Shown piece after piece: positions 6,592 through 14,298 of a stretch of 36,545 nt of DNA (position 1 is the stretch's first letter; each line of letters opens with the position of its first letter). Source of the stretch: Pelagerythrobacter aerophilus (GTDB taxonomy: Bacteria; Pseudomonadota; Alphaproteobacteria; Sphingomonadales; Sphingomonadaceae). Below the pieces are notes generated by a model. The model was not told the origin of the DNA and made no database searches. It saw only the letters and a list, made by a program, of their open reading frames with translations. A program made the translations under genes and the position numbers. Location: NCBI RefSeq assembly GCF_003581645.1, contig NZ_QXFK01000001.1, forward strand, positions 1-36,545, given 5' to 3'.

Positions 6592-7809
6592 TTAAAACCA
6601 GAATCGTAAGCCGACGACGTAATTCGTCACGCTCGGGTCTTCGCCTGCAGCGCGTGCAAAATCGGCGCTCTGACCGATCCGCCATTCCTGGGAAACGCCG
6701 ACATAGGGCGCGAATTCGCGTGCGAACTCGTAGCGAAGACGCAAACCTGCCTCGATCCGATCGAGGCCAGCGCCAATGCCGAGTTCGGGAATATCCTGCG
6801 CCGAAAGTGCGATTTCGGCACGCGGCTGAAGGATCAGCCGCTGCGTGATGCGCTGATCAAGCTCGCCCTCAAAGCGCGCCGTAACATCGCCCTTGTTCGA
6901 TACGAACGCCGCGACGTCGACCTCGAACTGGTAAGGAGCGATGCCCTGGATACCGATCACCGCGTGCGTGCGCTCCGGACCGGTGAGGTCCTGGCGAACA
7001 CCGGCCTGGAAATCGAAGAAGGGCGCAATGGCGCGGCTCCAGAGCGCCTGGACCTCGGCGTCTTCTATGGGTTCGCCGAAGCTTCCCTCACCCTCCGACT
7101 TGAACCAGAATTTGTCGATGTCGCCGCCATAATATCCTTGGATGTCCCACAGATATCCTTCCTTCCCCTCGCGGGCGCGGTATTCGAGCCGATCGCCCTG
7201 AAACCAGAAGCGCATTCCTCCGTCAGTCTCGCGGACAAGCTCGCGGCGCGCTTCGTTCATGGCTTCCTCGCCCCAGATGGCGACCGCGGCGCGCGCTGGG
7301 CCGCTCCCGGCTTCTGGAGGAGGCGGCAGCAGCGGGATATCGGCATCGGAGCCCATTTGCATCGCCGAATGGTCCATGCCTTGCATGTCCTGCGAAGGCG
7401 TCCGCCCATGGTTCATCTGGCTGTGATCCATCTGCCCATGGTCCATCGACGAACTGGCGGCTTCCGCCTGTCCCATCTCGCCGTGATTCATCTGCGACTG
7501 ATCCATCCCGCCTTCGGCAGGCTTGCCCTGCGGCATCGAGCCGTGATCCATAGCCATGTGATCCATCTCGGAGTGGTCCATGGCGGCTTCAGACTGAGCA
7601 GCCGGTTCGCATGCTCCATCTGCTACCGGATGCCCCATCGCGCGATGGCGATCGGCTTCTTGCTCGCACTTTGTCTTCGCGTCAGCCTGCGCCTCGGCGC
7701 TTTGCTGCGGCTCCGCCGGCGAATGACGGGCATGCTGCGCCGCCGCGGGGGAGGCGAGAACTGAGCCGGCTGCGACCGATGCGAGCAGGCTGGCTATACG
7801 AATTTTCAT
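6592..7809 (-). CDS. copB: Copper resistance outer-membrane protein CopB (copy 1)
   Basis: 405 residues. Signal peptide about 1-24 (SPAAAQ). Residues about 70-155 form a dense Met/His domain with repeats such as MDHSEMDHMAMDHGSM and MDHGQMDHSQMNHG, the copper-binding part of CopB/PcoB. From about residue 165 the conserved CopB barrel follows (WGEEAMNEARRELVRE, FWFQGDRLEYR, GDIDKFWFKSEGEG, RFARAAGEDPSVTNYVVGLRFWF), ending in Phe as outer-membrane beta-barrels do. It probably sequesters or exports copper at the outer membrane. Its start overlaps the copA1 stop as ATGA. Copy 2 at 27729-28943 is related but has a different metal-binding N-domain. Confidence 0.93.
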   Translation of the reverse strand: MKIRIASLLASVAAGSVLASPAAAQHARHSPAEPQQSAEAQADAKTKCEQEADRHRAMGHPVADGACEPAAQSEAAMDHSEMDHMAMDHGSMPQGKPAEGGMDQSQMNHGEMGQAEAASSSMDHGQMDHSQMNHGRTPSQDMQGMDHSAMQMGSDADIPLLPPPPEAGSGPARAAVAIWGEEAMNEARRELVRETDGGMRFWFQGDRLEYRAREGKEGYLWDIQGYYGGDIDKFWFKSEGEGSFGEPIEDAEVQALWSRAIAPFFDFQAGVRQDLTGPERTHAVIGIQGIAPYQFEVDVAAFVSNKGDVTARFEGELDQRITQRLILQPRAEIALSAQDIPELGIGAGLDRIEAGLRLRYEFAREFAPYVGVSQEWRIGQSADFARAAGEDPSVTNYVVGLRFWF

Positions 7810-9614
7810 GCTTCGCTCCCGTCGGGATTGGCGACCGTGACGATCTGAAACATCCCGGCATGCATGTGGTAGAGAAGGTGACAGTGAAAGGCCCAGTCGC
7901 CCGGCTCGTCCGCTGTAAGGTCGAACTGCGCGCTGCCACCCGGTTGCAGGATTACCGTGTGCTTGAGCGGCTGACGATCCGCCGGCGCGCCATTGACCAG
8001 CTCGAAGAAATGACCGTGCAGGTGAATCGGGTGCGCCATCATCGTGTCGTTGACGAGCTTCACGCGCACGCGCTCATTATAGGCGAAACGGATCGGCTCG
8101 TCGGAGACGGCGGAGAACTTCTTGCCGTCGAACGACCACATGTAGCGCTCCATATTGCCGGTCAGATGGATTTCCATTCGCCGTGACGGCGTGCGGCCCT
8201 CGCGGTGTGGCGTCAGAGCGCGCAGCTTGCGATAGTCGAGCGTGCGGTGGGGCACATCGGCGAGACCGATGCCGGGATCGCCCATGCGGTCGACCGGATT
8301 CATCGAGACCATGTCGAGACCGGGCCCGACCTTCACATCGGACGGCAGAAGCGAGGTGTCGCGCATCTGCATGCCCGACATGCCGGCCATGCCTGCCATC
8401 TCGGATTGGCCGGACGAACCATGATCCATCCCCGCCATGTCGCCGCCACTTCCGTGGTCCATGCCCGACATGCCGGCATCGCCAGACGAGCCGTGGTCCA
8501 TGCCGCTCATGCCCATGTCCGCCATGGTTAGGAGCGGCGGATCGCGCAGCGGCGGAATGGCGGCGCGAGCGCCTGGTGCGCTCGCCAGCGTGGCAATACC
8601 CATGCCCGAGCGGTCCATCGACTCAGCGACCAGCGTGTAGGCCTGTTGCGCGCCCGGCGTCACGACGACGTCATAGGTTTCGGCCACACCGATCTGGAAC
8701 TCGTCGACCTCGACCGGCTCGACGTTCTGCCCGTCCGCCTGAACGATGGTCATCGGCAGGCCGGGAATACGAATATTGAAGAAGGTCATGGCGCCGGCAT
8801 TAATGAAGCGCAGCCGCACGCGTTCGCCTGGACGGAAGAGGTATTCCAGATTGTCGAGCGGGCCGTGGCCATTCAGAAGGTAGGTATAAGCCGCGCTCGA
8901 AACATCGAGGATGTCGGTCGGCATCATGCGCATTTTCGCCCACATCCGGCGGTCCTCGCCCGAAAGCGGGTAATCGTCGGTCCAGGTGTTCTGGTTGTAG
9001 TTGAAGTAGCCTTCGCCCTTCTTGAGCTTGTCGAAAATGGTGTGGGGCGACATGGCGCTGAATTCGCTCAGCACCACGATATATTCGCGGTCGGCCTGGA
9101 CCGGATCGGGTCCGGCGGGATCGACCACGATCGCGCCGTAATGCCCGGCCTGTTCCTGCAGGCCGCTATGGGAGTGCCACCAGTAAGTGCCCGACTGGCG
9201 AACCGGAAATTCGGCGGTGAAGGTCTCTCCCGGCTTGACCCCGGGGAAGCTTACGCCGGGCACGCCGTCGAGCTGAAACGGCACGAGCAGACCGTGCCAG
9301 TGGATCGAGGTATCTTCCTCGAGCTGGTTATGGACATTGAGCCGGACGGTCGTGCCTTCCTGCAAACGCAGCAGCGGACCGGGGATAGTGCCGTTGACGG
9401 CGATCGCTCCGCCGCGCCTGTTGCCGGTCGCGAAAGCCGATCGGGCAACGGTGAGGTCGATATTGGGGCCGGATAGCTCGTCCAGCCCTTTCCGGGCGTT
9501 ACCTGCGAGGATGTCCGCGCCGCGCGCCCAGGCAGGCATCGCCCCGGCAAGGCCGAGCAGACCCATTCCTCCTGCTCCGGCTCCGAGAAACTTGCGTCGA
9601 TTGACGGCGATCAT
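7806..9614 (-). CDS. copA: Copper resistance multicopper oxidase CopA (copy 1)
   Basis: 602 residues. A twin-arginine signal (NRRKFLG, residues 5-11, then a hydrophobic stretch to AWA) sends the folded enzyme to the periplasm. Copper sites are complete: HWHG at 105, WWHSHSG near 145, HPIHLHGHFF at 528 and HCHLLYHMHAGMF at 577, which supply type 1, 2 and 3 copper ligands. Residues about 370-425 are a Met/His-rich insert (repeats of GMSGMDHGS and AGMDHGS). It probably oxidises Cu(I) to less toxic Cu(II). ATG 9614 follows AGGAG. It heads the copA1-copB1-NTF2-PepSY unit and is preceded by an ECF-like promoter that overlaps the end of the sigma gene. Confidence 0.95.
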   Translation of the reverse strand: MIAVNRRKFLGAGAGGMGLLGLAGAMPAWARGADILAGNARKGLDELSGPNIDLTVARSAFATGNRRGGAIAVNGTIPGPLLRLQEGTTVRLNVHNQLEEDTSIHWHGLLVPFQLDGVPGVSFPGVKPGETFTAEFPVRQSGTYWWHSHSGLQEQAGHYGAIVVDPAGPDPVQADREYIVVLSEFSAMSPHTIFDKLKKGEGYFNYNQNTWTDDYPLSGEDRRMWAKMRMMPTDILDVSSAAYTYLLNGHGPLDNLEYLFRPGERVRLRFINAGAMTFFNIRIPGLPMTIVQADGQNVEPVEVDEFQIGVAETYDVVVTPGAQQAYTLVAESMDRSGMGIATLASAPGARAAIPPLRDPPLLTMADMGMSGMDHGSSGDAGMSGMDHGSGGDMAGMDHGSSGQSEMAGMAGMSGMQMRDTSLLPSDVKVGPGLDMVSMNPVDRMGDPGIGLADVPHRTLDYRKLRALTPHREGRTPSRRMEIHLTGNMERYMWSFDGKKFSAVSDEPIRFAYNERVRVKLVNDTMMAHPIHLHGHFFELVNGAPADRQPLKHTVILQPGGSAQFDLTADEPGDWAFHCHLLYHMHAGMFQIVTVANPDGSEA

Positions 9615-9645
9615 AAAGGGCTCCTGACTTGGCGTTTACCGTTAC

Positions 9646-9673
9646 TTACGCGCGCGCCCAGCCAACCCCTCAA
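9646..9673 (-). promoter_or_regulatory. ECF-type promoter of copA1
   Basis: TTGAGGG - 16 nt - CGTAA on the minus strand. The -10 part ends 32 bp before the copA1 ATG; the -35 part overlaps the stop codon of the sigma factor gene (9670-9672). Same signature as five other sites here. Confidence 0.72.
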
Positions 9674-10230
9674 AGTTTTTCGAAGCGCTCCTTCAGCCTG
9701 TTGCGCGCGCGATATACGCGGGTTTCGATCGCCTTTTCGGTCGTTCCGAGAAGATCGGCCGCCTCGGCCTGGCTACGCCCCTCGATGGTCACGAGCACAA
9801 GCGCTTCGCGCAGCCTTACAGGCATTCGCCCGATCTCGGCCTGAACGAGATTGAGCTCTTCCCTGGAAACGGCCAACGCTTCAGGACCCGGCAAATCGTC
9901 GGCGATGGAATGGAGTTCGTCATCACCCGACAGTCCGAAAAAGCCCGCGACCTTGCGCCTGCGCAAACGGTCCCGGCAGCGGTTGAGGACGACGGTTGTC
10001 AGATAGGGTCCGATCGGCTTGTCCGGATCAAGCCGATGGCGCGTCAGCCACACCGAAGCGAGGCTGTCCTGAACAACGTCCTCGGCCTGAGAAGGAGAGG
10101 AAAGCATGCGTGTCCCGAGCGCGAGAAGCCGACCAGTTTCATGCTCGACGAGTTGGCTGAAAGCCCGCTTGTTTCCAGCCCTCGCCTGCGAGACAAGGGC
10201 CTCATCCGGATTGTCGCCCGCCCCCGACAT
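9670..10230 (-). CDS. ECF RNA polymerase sigma factor (cluster 1)
   Basis: 186 residues. Region 2 (RAFSQLVEHETGRLLALGTRML...AEDVVQDSLASVWLTRHRLDP) and region 4 (IGRMPVRLREALVLVTIEGRSQAEAADLLGTTEKAIETRVYRARNRLKERF) are present; regions 1 and 3 are absent, as in ECF sigma factors. It directs RNA polymerase to a dedicated set of promoters. It sits 6 bp after a remnant of a CnrX-like sensor gene and directly before copA1, so it probably came from a cnrYXH-like cassette like that at 30895-32182. The sensor is broken and no anti-sigma gene is next to it, so its activity may be unrestrained or cross-controlled from cluster 2. The ribosome binding site is weak, suggesting coupling to the lost upstream gene. 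Confidence 0.9.
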   Translation of the reverse strand: MSGAGDNPDEALVSQARAGNKRAFSQLVEHETGRLLALGTRMLSSPSQAEDVVQDSLASVWLTRHRLDPDKPIGPYLTTVVLNRCRDRLRRRKVAGFFGLSGDDELHSIADDLPGPEALAVSREELNLVQAEIGRMPVRLREALVLVTIEGRSQAEAADLLGTTEKAIETRVYRARNRLKERFEKL

Positions 10231-10236
10231 GGCGCT

Positions 10237-10365
10237 TCAGTCGCGCGGGTCGCGGGTCAGGGCGTCGGAGACCTTGCGGTCGAACTGGCGTTGCTGCTCG
10301 GGTTCGAGAATTTCACGCATGTCGAAGACATGGCGCACCGTTGCCTTCGGAGGGGGTACTAGCAT
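10237..10365 (-). pseudogene. Remnant of CnrX-like periplasmic metal sensor gene
   Basis: Only the C-terminus remains. From about base 10347 the frame reads KATVRHVFDMREILEPEQ and runs to a stop at 10237. It aligns with the end of the intact sensor at 31476-31913 (KETLQHLFAMRGVLSPEQ...); I count 18 identical of 35 positions. The bases before it (MLVPPP) are not homologous, so the 5' two thirds were lost at a breakpoint near 10348, close to the integrase gene. The remnant has an ATG at 10365 and could give a 42-residue peptide without signal or sensor core. It is too short for standard gene calling. Confidence 0.8.
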
Positions 10366-10484
10366 GTTTACGCCGGACAACGCCAGAGCAAGTTTTTGCT
10401 TGCTAACATACTCAAATATATCAACTTTCTTGCTTTGTCGATTTGCGCCGGTCTAACCTCAGATGCGCCCTGATTTTCCTCCGC

Positions 10485-10504
10485 GTGCTTACGTGGTGCT
10501 TACG
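10485..10504 (+). repeat. Direct repeat upstream of the integrase gene
   Basis: GTGCTTACG occurs at 10485-10493 and again at 10496-10504, 11 bp apart, just before the integrase gene (10533). Short tandem repeats beside int are often arm-type binding sites or part of the attachment region. The stretch 10366-10484 has no gene; it is AT-rich at 10391-10440 and contains a small GCAAG/CTTGC inverted repeat. No tRNA gene was found as attachment target. Confidence 0.4.
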
Positions 10505-10532
10505 CGAAACCGGGCCAAAAGGAGAAGGCTCG

Positions 10533-11870
10533 ATGGTCAAATTGACCAAACGCGTCGTCGATGCAGTTGTAGCGGAAGCGAATGACTATGTCCTCTGGGA
10601 TGAGGAATTGCCGGGCTTCGGGCTCCGGATATTCCCGACCGGGAAACGCAGCTATCTCATTCAGTATCGATCGGGCGGCCGCTCGCGTCGTTACACCATC
10701 GGCACCCACGGCATTTGGACGCCCGAAGCGGCAAGGCGCGAGGCCAAGATGCAACTCGCGCGCGTTGCGCAAGGTGAGGATCCTGCGGAAGATCGGGCAG
10801 AGCTCAACAAGGCGATGTCGATGAAGGAACTCTGCGAGCTTTACATGCAGGACTTAAGAGATGGTCTTATCCTCGGCAAAGGAGGGCGGCCAAAGAAGAA
10901 ATCGACCGTCGATATCGATCTCGGGCGGATCGAGCGACACGTCATCCCGCTCCTTGGATCACGCCGGGTTAAGGATCTCACAAAAGCGATTCTCACGAAG
11001 GTCATGCGCGATATCATGGCGGGAAAGACGAGAGCCTTCATCAAGACCAGCAAGCTGCGCGGTCGAGCCAATGTCCGCGGCGGCCCAGGCACGGCGGCTC
11101 GGACCCTCGGATTGATTGGCGGCATACTGACCTATGCCGTCGATCTCGGCATCATCGACAGCAACCCCGCGCATGGCATCAAACGTCCCAAAGACAATGT
11201 CCGTTCTCGACGGCTCAACGATGGCGAGTATCGAATTCTCGGCCGTATGCTGAAAAGCGCCGGGCAAATCGAGAAGTTCGGCCCAACGATCGACATCATT
11301 CGGCAAATCGCCCTCACCGGTTGCCGACGCGGGGAGATCATCAATCTCAAATGGTGTGATGTCGATCTCGATGGAAGTTGCCTCCGGCTTTCCGACAGCA
11401 AGGAGGGAAAGTCAGTCCGTCCTATTGGCCTGCCGGTCGTAGAGTTTCTCGAGCAGCAGCAAAGCGAAGACAGCGGCACATATGTGTTTTCCGGGCCGCG
11501 AGGGGAAGACACCGCATTTGGCGGCTTTCCAAATCACTGGGGCTAGATATTCCTGGGTTCACCCCTCGAAGGCGTCACACCGCACGTTCTGCGTCACAGT
11601 TTCGCCAGCATCGGCAACGACCTCGGATTTACCGAAGTCACCATCGCGGCGCTGATGGGTCACGCGAAGGGCACTGTCACCAGCAAATATATTCACGTTC
11701 TGGATGCCGCCCTCATCATGGCTGCGGACACTCTTTCTGGATACATCGCTGCTTTGCTTGACGGCGCCGTTTTCAAGCAAAGGGCATATTCACTCGACCG
11801 CGGATCGCGAAAGGCGGCATTGGCAGATTTCATCGCCCGGCAGGAAGCACCCCGAAAAAAGGCGGCATGA
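10533..11870 (+). pseudogene. P4-type tyrosine integrase interrupted by an amber codon
   Basis: The frame from ATG 10533 (AAGGAG upstream) begins MVKLTKRVVDAVVAEANDYV, a DUF4102-type N-domain, then a SAM-like core-binding domain and the first catalytic Arg (ALTGCRRGEI). It stops at TAG 11544-11546 after GGFPNHWG. In the same frame it continues IFLGSPLEGVTPHVLRHSFAS (HxxR), LMGHAKGTVTSKYIHV (catalytic His and Tyr) and ends at 11870. The gene is thus complete (445 codons) except for one stop, probably one base change. The truncated product lacks the catalytic Tyr and should be inactive. It borders the breakpoint that destroyed the cluster 1 sensor, so it probably belonged to the element that rearranged this locus. 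Confidence 0.85.
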
Positions 11871-12059
11871 GATCGAATATCGTAGCAGATGCGCGCTGAT
11901 AAACTCCTGACCAGACCGGAGCCCTGCCTGCGAGCAATGCCATGAAGCCCGGTTTGACATTCGGCTCGTTTCGAATCCGCAGCCCGGATGGAGTGATCGG
12001 CAGCGGTTCCCGATCTTTATCGCGAAACCCGTCGGAACGCTTGGAATCTGAATGATTTC

Positions 12060-12073
12060 ACCTGTATAGACGG
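12060..12073. promoter_or_regulatory. Candidate GntR-family operator at its own gene
   Basis: ACCTGTATAGACGG matches 11 of 14 positions of the palindromic site upstream of the TonB receptor (17051-17064 read on the minus strand). It abuts the GTG at 12074, where binding would block expression, as expected for autorepression. The rest of 11871-12073 shows no gene. Confidence 0.55.
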
Positions 12074-12847
12074 GTGATGGATCTAATGCCTCGACTGAGC
12101 TCAAACGGCGCCAAGCGGTCTGCCAACGGCGCCTCCCCGGATGCGCCTCCACGTTATGCAGCAATCAAACAAAGCATCTACGACGCCATCGGCGACGGCC
12201 GCTTGAAGCCAGGCGATCGGGTGCCTTCGGAAGCGGATCTCGTCGAGCAATTCGACGTCTCGCGCATGACGGCAAACCGGGCGCTTCGCGAGCTGCAATC
12301 TGCAGGTATCATCGTCCGCCGGGCAGGCAGCGGCTCGTTCATAGCCGAGCCCAGGCCGATCGGTCACATGATTGAGATCCGGAATATTGCCGAGGAAATT
12401 CGCGGGCGTGGCCATGACTATCGGGCGCGGGTCATCCAGAATGTCGAAGAAAAAGCCAGCGCCGAAACCGCGGTGCTGCTGGAGGTGCCGGTAGGCACCA
12501 AAATCTTCCATTCGATTATCGTCCACCACGAGGCCGAGTTCCCGATCCAGCTCGAGGAGCGGTTCGTCCTTGCGTCCGTGGCGCCCGATTATGGCACGCT
12601 CGATTTCACGCAATTGACGCCCAACGAATATCTGACGCGGACCGCACCCCTCCAGCGGGTCGAGCACCGGGTTTGCGCGACTATGCCTGACGCGCGCACG
12701 CGCGGCATGCTTGGCCTCAATGAAGGTGAGCCGGTTTTGCGCATGACGCGGCGCACCTGGAGCCGCGGGCGGCTGGTATCGCACGCCTGGCTCTCCCATC
12801 CCGGCACGCGCTTCGAGCTTTCCGCAGCCTTTTCAGTCGAAGACTGA
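12074..12847 (+). CDS. GntR-family (HutC subfamily) transcriptional regulator
   Basis: 257 residues from GTG 12074; ATG 12077 or 12086 are alternatives. The winged helix-turn-helix at about residues 27-95 (YAAIKQSIYDAIGDGRLKPGDRVPSEADLVEQFDVSRMTANRALRELQSAGIIVRRAGSGSFI) is typical GntR. Residues about 110-250 form a UTRA effector domain (LEERFVLASVAPDYGTLDF, RRTWSRGRLVSHAWLSHPGTRFELSA), close to HutC, which senses urocanate. The effector here is unknown; no hut catabolic genes are nearby. It ends 4 bp before the convergent PepSY-TonB receptor operon, and TGTATATACA-type sites precede both it and the receptor gene. It is therefore probably a repressor of that operon and of itself. Confidence 0.9.
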   Translation: MMDLMPRLSSNGAKRSANGASPDAPPRYAAIKQSIYDAIGDGRLKPGDRVPSEADLVEQFDVSRMTANRALRELQSAGIIVRRAGSGSFIAEPRPIGHMIEIRNIAEEIRGRGHDYRARVIQNVEEKASAETAVLLEVPVGTKIFHSIIVHHEAEFPIQLEERFVLASVAPDYGTLDFTQLTPNEYLTRTAPLQRVEHRVCATMPDARTRGMLGLNEGEPVLRMTRRTWSRGRLVSHAWLSHPGTRFELSAAFSVED

Positions 12848-12851
12848 CGCG

Positions 12852-13586
12852 TCAGGCGGTTCGGCGGACCACAACGGGCTTGCGGCGCCGGCGCAGCCAA
12901 CGGAAATCCGCGCGACTGAAGCTCTTGAACAGCAGATAGAAGCCGGTGCCGGAAAGCCATAGGGCGCCAAAGGCGACGAAGATGATAAGCGGGTGGTTGA
13001 AGCTGGATCGGTTGATGTAGTCCATATTGTGGAGCATCCAGAAGAAGTCCCACGTCCGCCAGGTGTCGCCGCGCATGACGAGGAAGCGTGCGGTATCCAG
13101 CGAGACATAGGCGCTGCTGTTCTCGGCATCGGCAAAATCGACCCGCCACATAGCACCTTCGTGATCGCGCGATTCGAGGTTCGGCTTCGCGATCACGCTT
13201 ACCTTGCGGATCGGCGCCTCATTCATCATCGATGCGACTTCGCGGGCAATTCCCTCATCGACGCGAATATCAGCGCCGTCCGTAGCGTCGACCAACCGAA
13301 TGCCTTTAGGGGTGCGGAGTTCGTATACCGGCCGGGTGCCAAGATCTCGCAAAACGACCCCGGTAACAGGTTCGCCTTGCGGCAAGGCGGCGATGTCGAA
13401 ATATTCGCCCGGCGGCAGCGGATGCGAATGCGCCATCCCGCCGCCATGGCCACCGACCTTGTCCTTGTCGAGCAGCGCCATTACCGATCCGCTCAGCGCC
13501 CAGAGCAGGAACTGGAGGCCGAGGATCAGGCCGACCCATTTGTGGACACGCCGGAAGAAAAGCGGCGTCAGGCGGATTTTCTTCAT
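12852..13586 (-). CDS. PepSY-domain membrane protein (distal gene)
   Basis: 244 residues. N-terminal membrane helix (RRVHKWVGLILGLQFLLWALSGSVMALL), a periplasmic part with His-rich GGHGGGMAHSHPLPPG, PepSY-like repeats, and the conserved WDFFWMLHNMDYINR followed by a C-terminal helix and a basic tail (RWLRRRRKP). PepSY_TM proteins next to TonB receptors are thought to reduce the imported metal chelate or otherwise serve uptake; the exact chemistry is not known. Its start overlaps the upstream PepSY gene as ATGA, so the two are translated together. Related to 13583-14287 and to the broken copy at 5260-5991. Confidence 0.85.
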   Translation of the reverse strand: MKKIRLTPLFFRRVHKWVGLILGLQFLLWALSGSVMALLDKDKVGGHGGGMAHSHPLPPGEYFDIAALPQGEPVTGVVLRDLGTRPVYELRTPKGIRLVDATDGADIRVDEGIAREVASMMNEAPIRKVSVIAKPNLESRDHEGAMWRVDFADAENSSAYVSLDTARFLVMRGDTWRTWDFFWMLHNMDYINRSSFNHPLIIFVAFGALWLSGTGFYLLFKSFSRADFRWLRRRRKPVVVRRTA

Positions 13587-14287
13587 GCCTTCTTCCTCTT
13601 GCGGCGCGGGAAGGACCAGATAAGCAGCCAGGCGCCCGTTAGCGCCATGGCAAAGGCGCTCCAGGTCGCGACGCGGAGCAGCGGGTTGTTGACGTCGGTG
13701 CGCTCATCATAGTCCATGATGTGCAGCATCCAGGCGAAGTCGAAGACGCGCCAGAGCGCGTGCCGGCGCGAAATCAGCTCGCCCGTCGTCGGTGACAGAT
13801 AGAGCGTCGGGCGATTCCAGCCCTCGAACTCGACCTGCCAATAGGGTGGCTTGCGCGCCTGCATTTCCTGGGGCGCTTTGGTCAAGAGTCGCACCGAGAC
13901 GATCTTGCCGTCACCGGTGTAGATGCGCCGCGCCTGCTCGCGAATCTGAGCCTCGGTAAGATCAGCCAGTGGCGCACCCGACCGCGCATCGAACAGGCGC
14001 GCCCCTTCAGGGGTCTCAGCACGCCAGACCGGCTGACCCGAAAGCCGCTGAAGACGGATTTCGGACACCCCCGGCATGGCCGCGACGACCTTCGACGGCG
14101 CGACCAGGCCGTCGAGGTCGAAGGGCTGGGCGACCGGGGAGCGCACCAGATTGTCGCCGTGGATGGTGTCGATATGCACCGCCACCATGTAAAAGCCGGT
14201 CAGCGTCCAGAGCAAAGCCTGAACCCCGACGACCAGCGCCAGCCATTTATGCGTTCGCCGAACGAGCAGCGGCCAACGTATCGCCAT
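13583..14287 (-). CDS. PepSY-domain membrane protein (proximal gene)
   Basis: 234 residues with the same plan as its neighbour: helix 1 RRTHKWLALVVGVQALLWTLTGFYM, a periplasmic domain with PepSY-type segments (LTEAQIREQARRIYTGDGKIVSVRLL), the motif FDFAWMLHIMDYDERTD, a C-terminal helix and a basic tail. It lies 11 bp after the TonB receptor stop and overlaps the next gene by 4 bp. The pair may act as a heterodimer in the inner membrane. Conserved His in THKW and MLHIMD could bind heme or metal (inference). It is expressed from the receptor promoter. Confidence 0.85.
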   Translation of the reverse strand: MAIRWPLLVRRTHKWLALVVGVQALLWTLTGFYMVAVHIDTIHGDNLVRSPVAQPFDLDGLVAPSKVVAAMPGVSEIRLQRLSGQPVWRAETPEGARLFDARSGAPLADLTEAQIREQARRIYTGDGKIVSVRLLTKAPQEMQARKPPYWQVEFEGWNRPTLYLSPTTGELISRRHALWRVFDFAWMLHIMDYDERTDVNNPLLRVATWSAFAMALTGAWLLIWSFPRRKRKKA

Positions 14288-14298
14288 CTTCCGGTCCC

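Noticed and set aside
10366-10532. tRNA gene as attachment site of the integrase
   Set aside because: No cloverleaf or tRNA 3' end could be recognised here.
5944-11546. Two in-frame TAG codons as a sign of stop-codon recoding
   Set aside because: copC, copB2 and the IS110 transposase end with TAG as normal stop, and no suppressor tRNA gene is in view. Mutation or sequence error is simpler.
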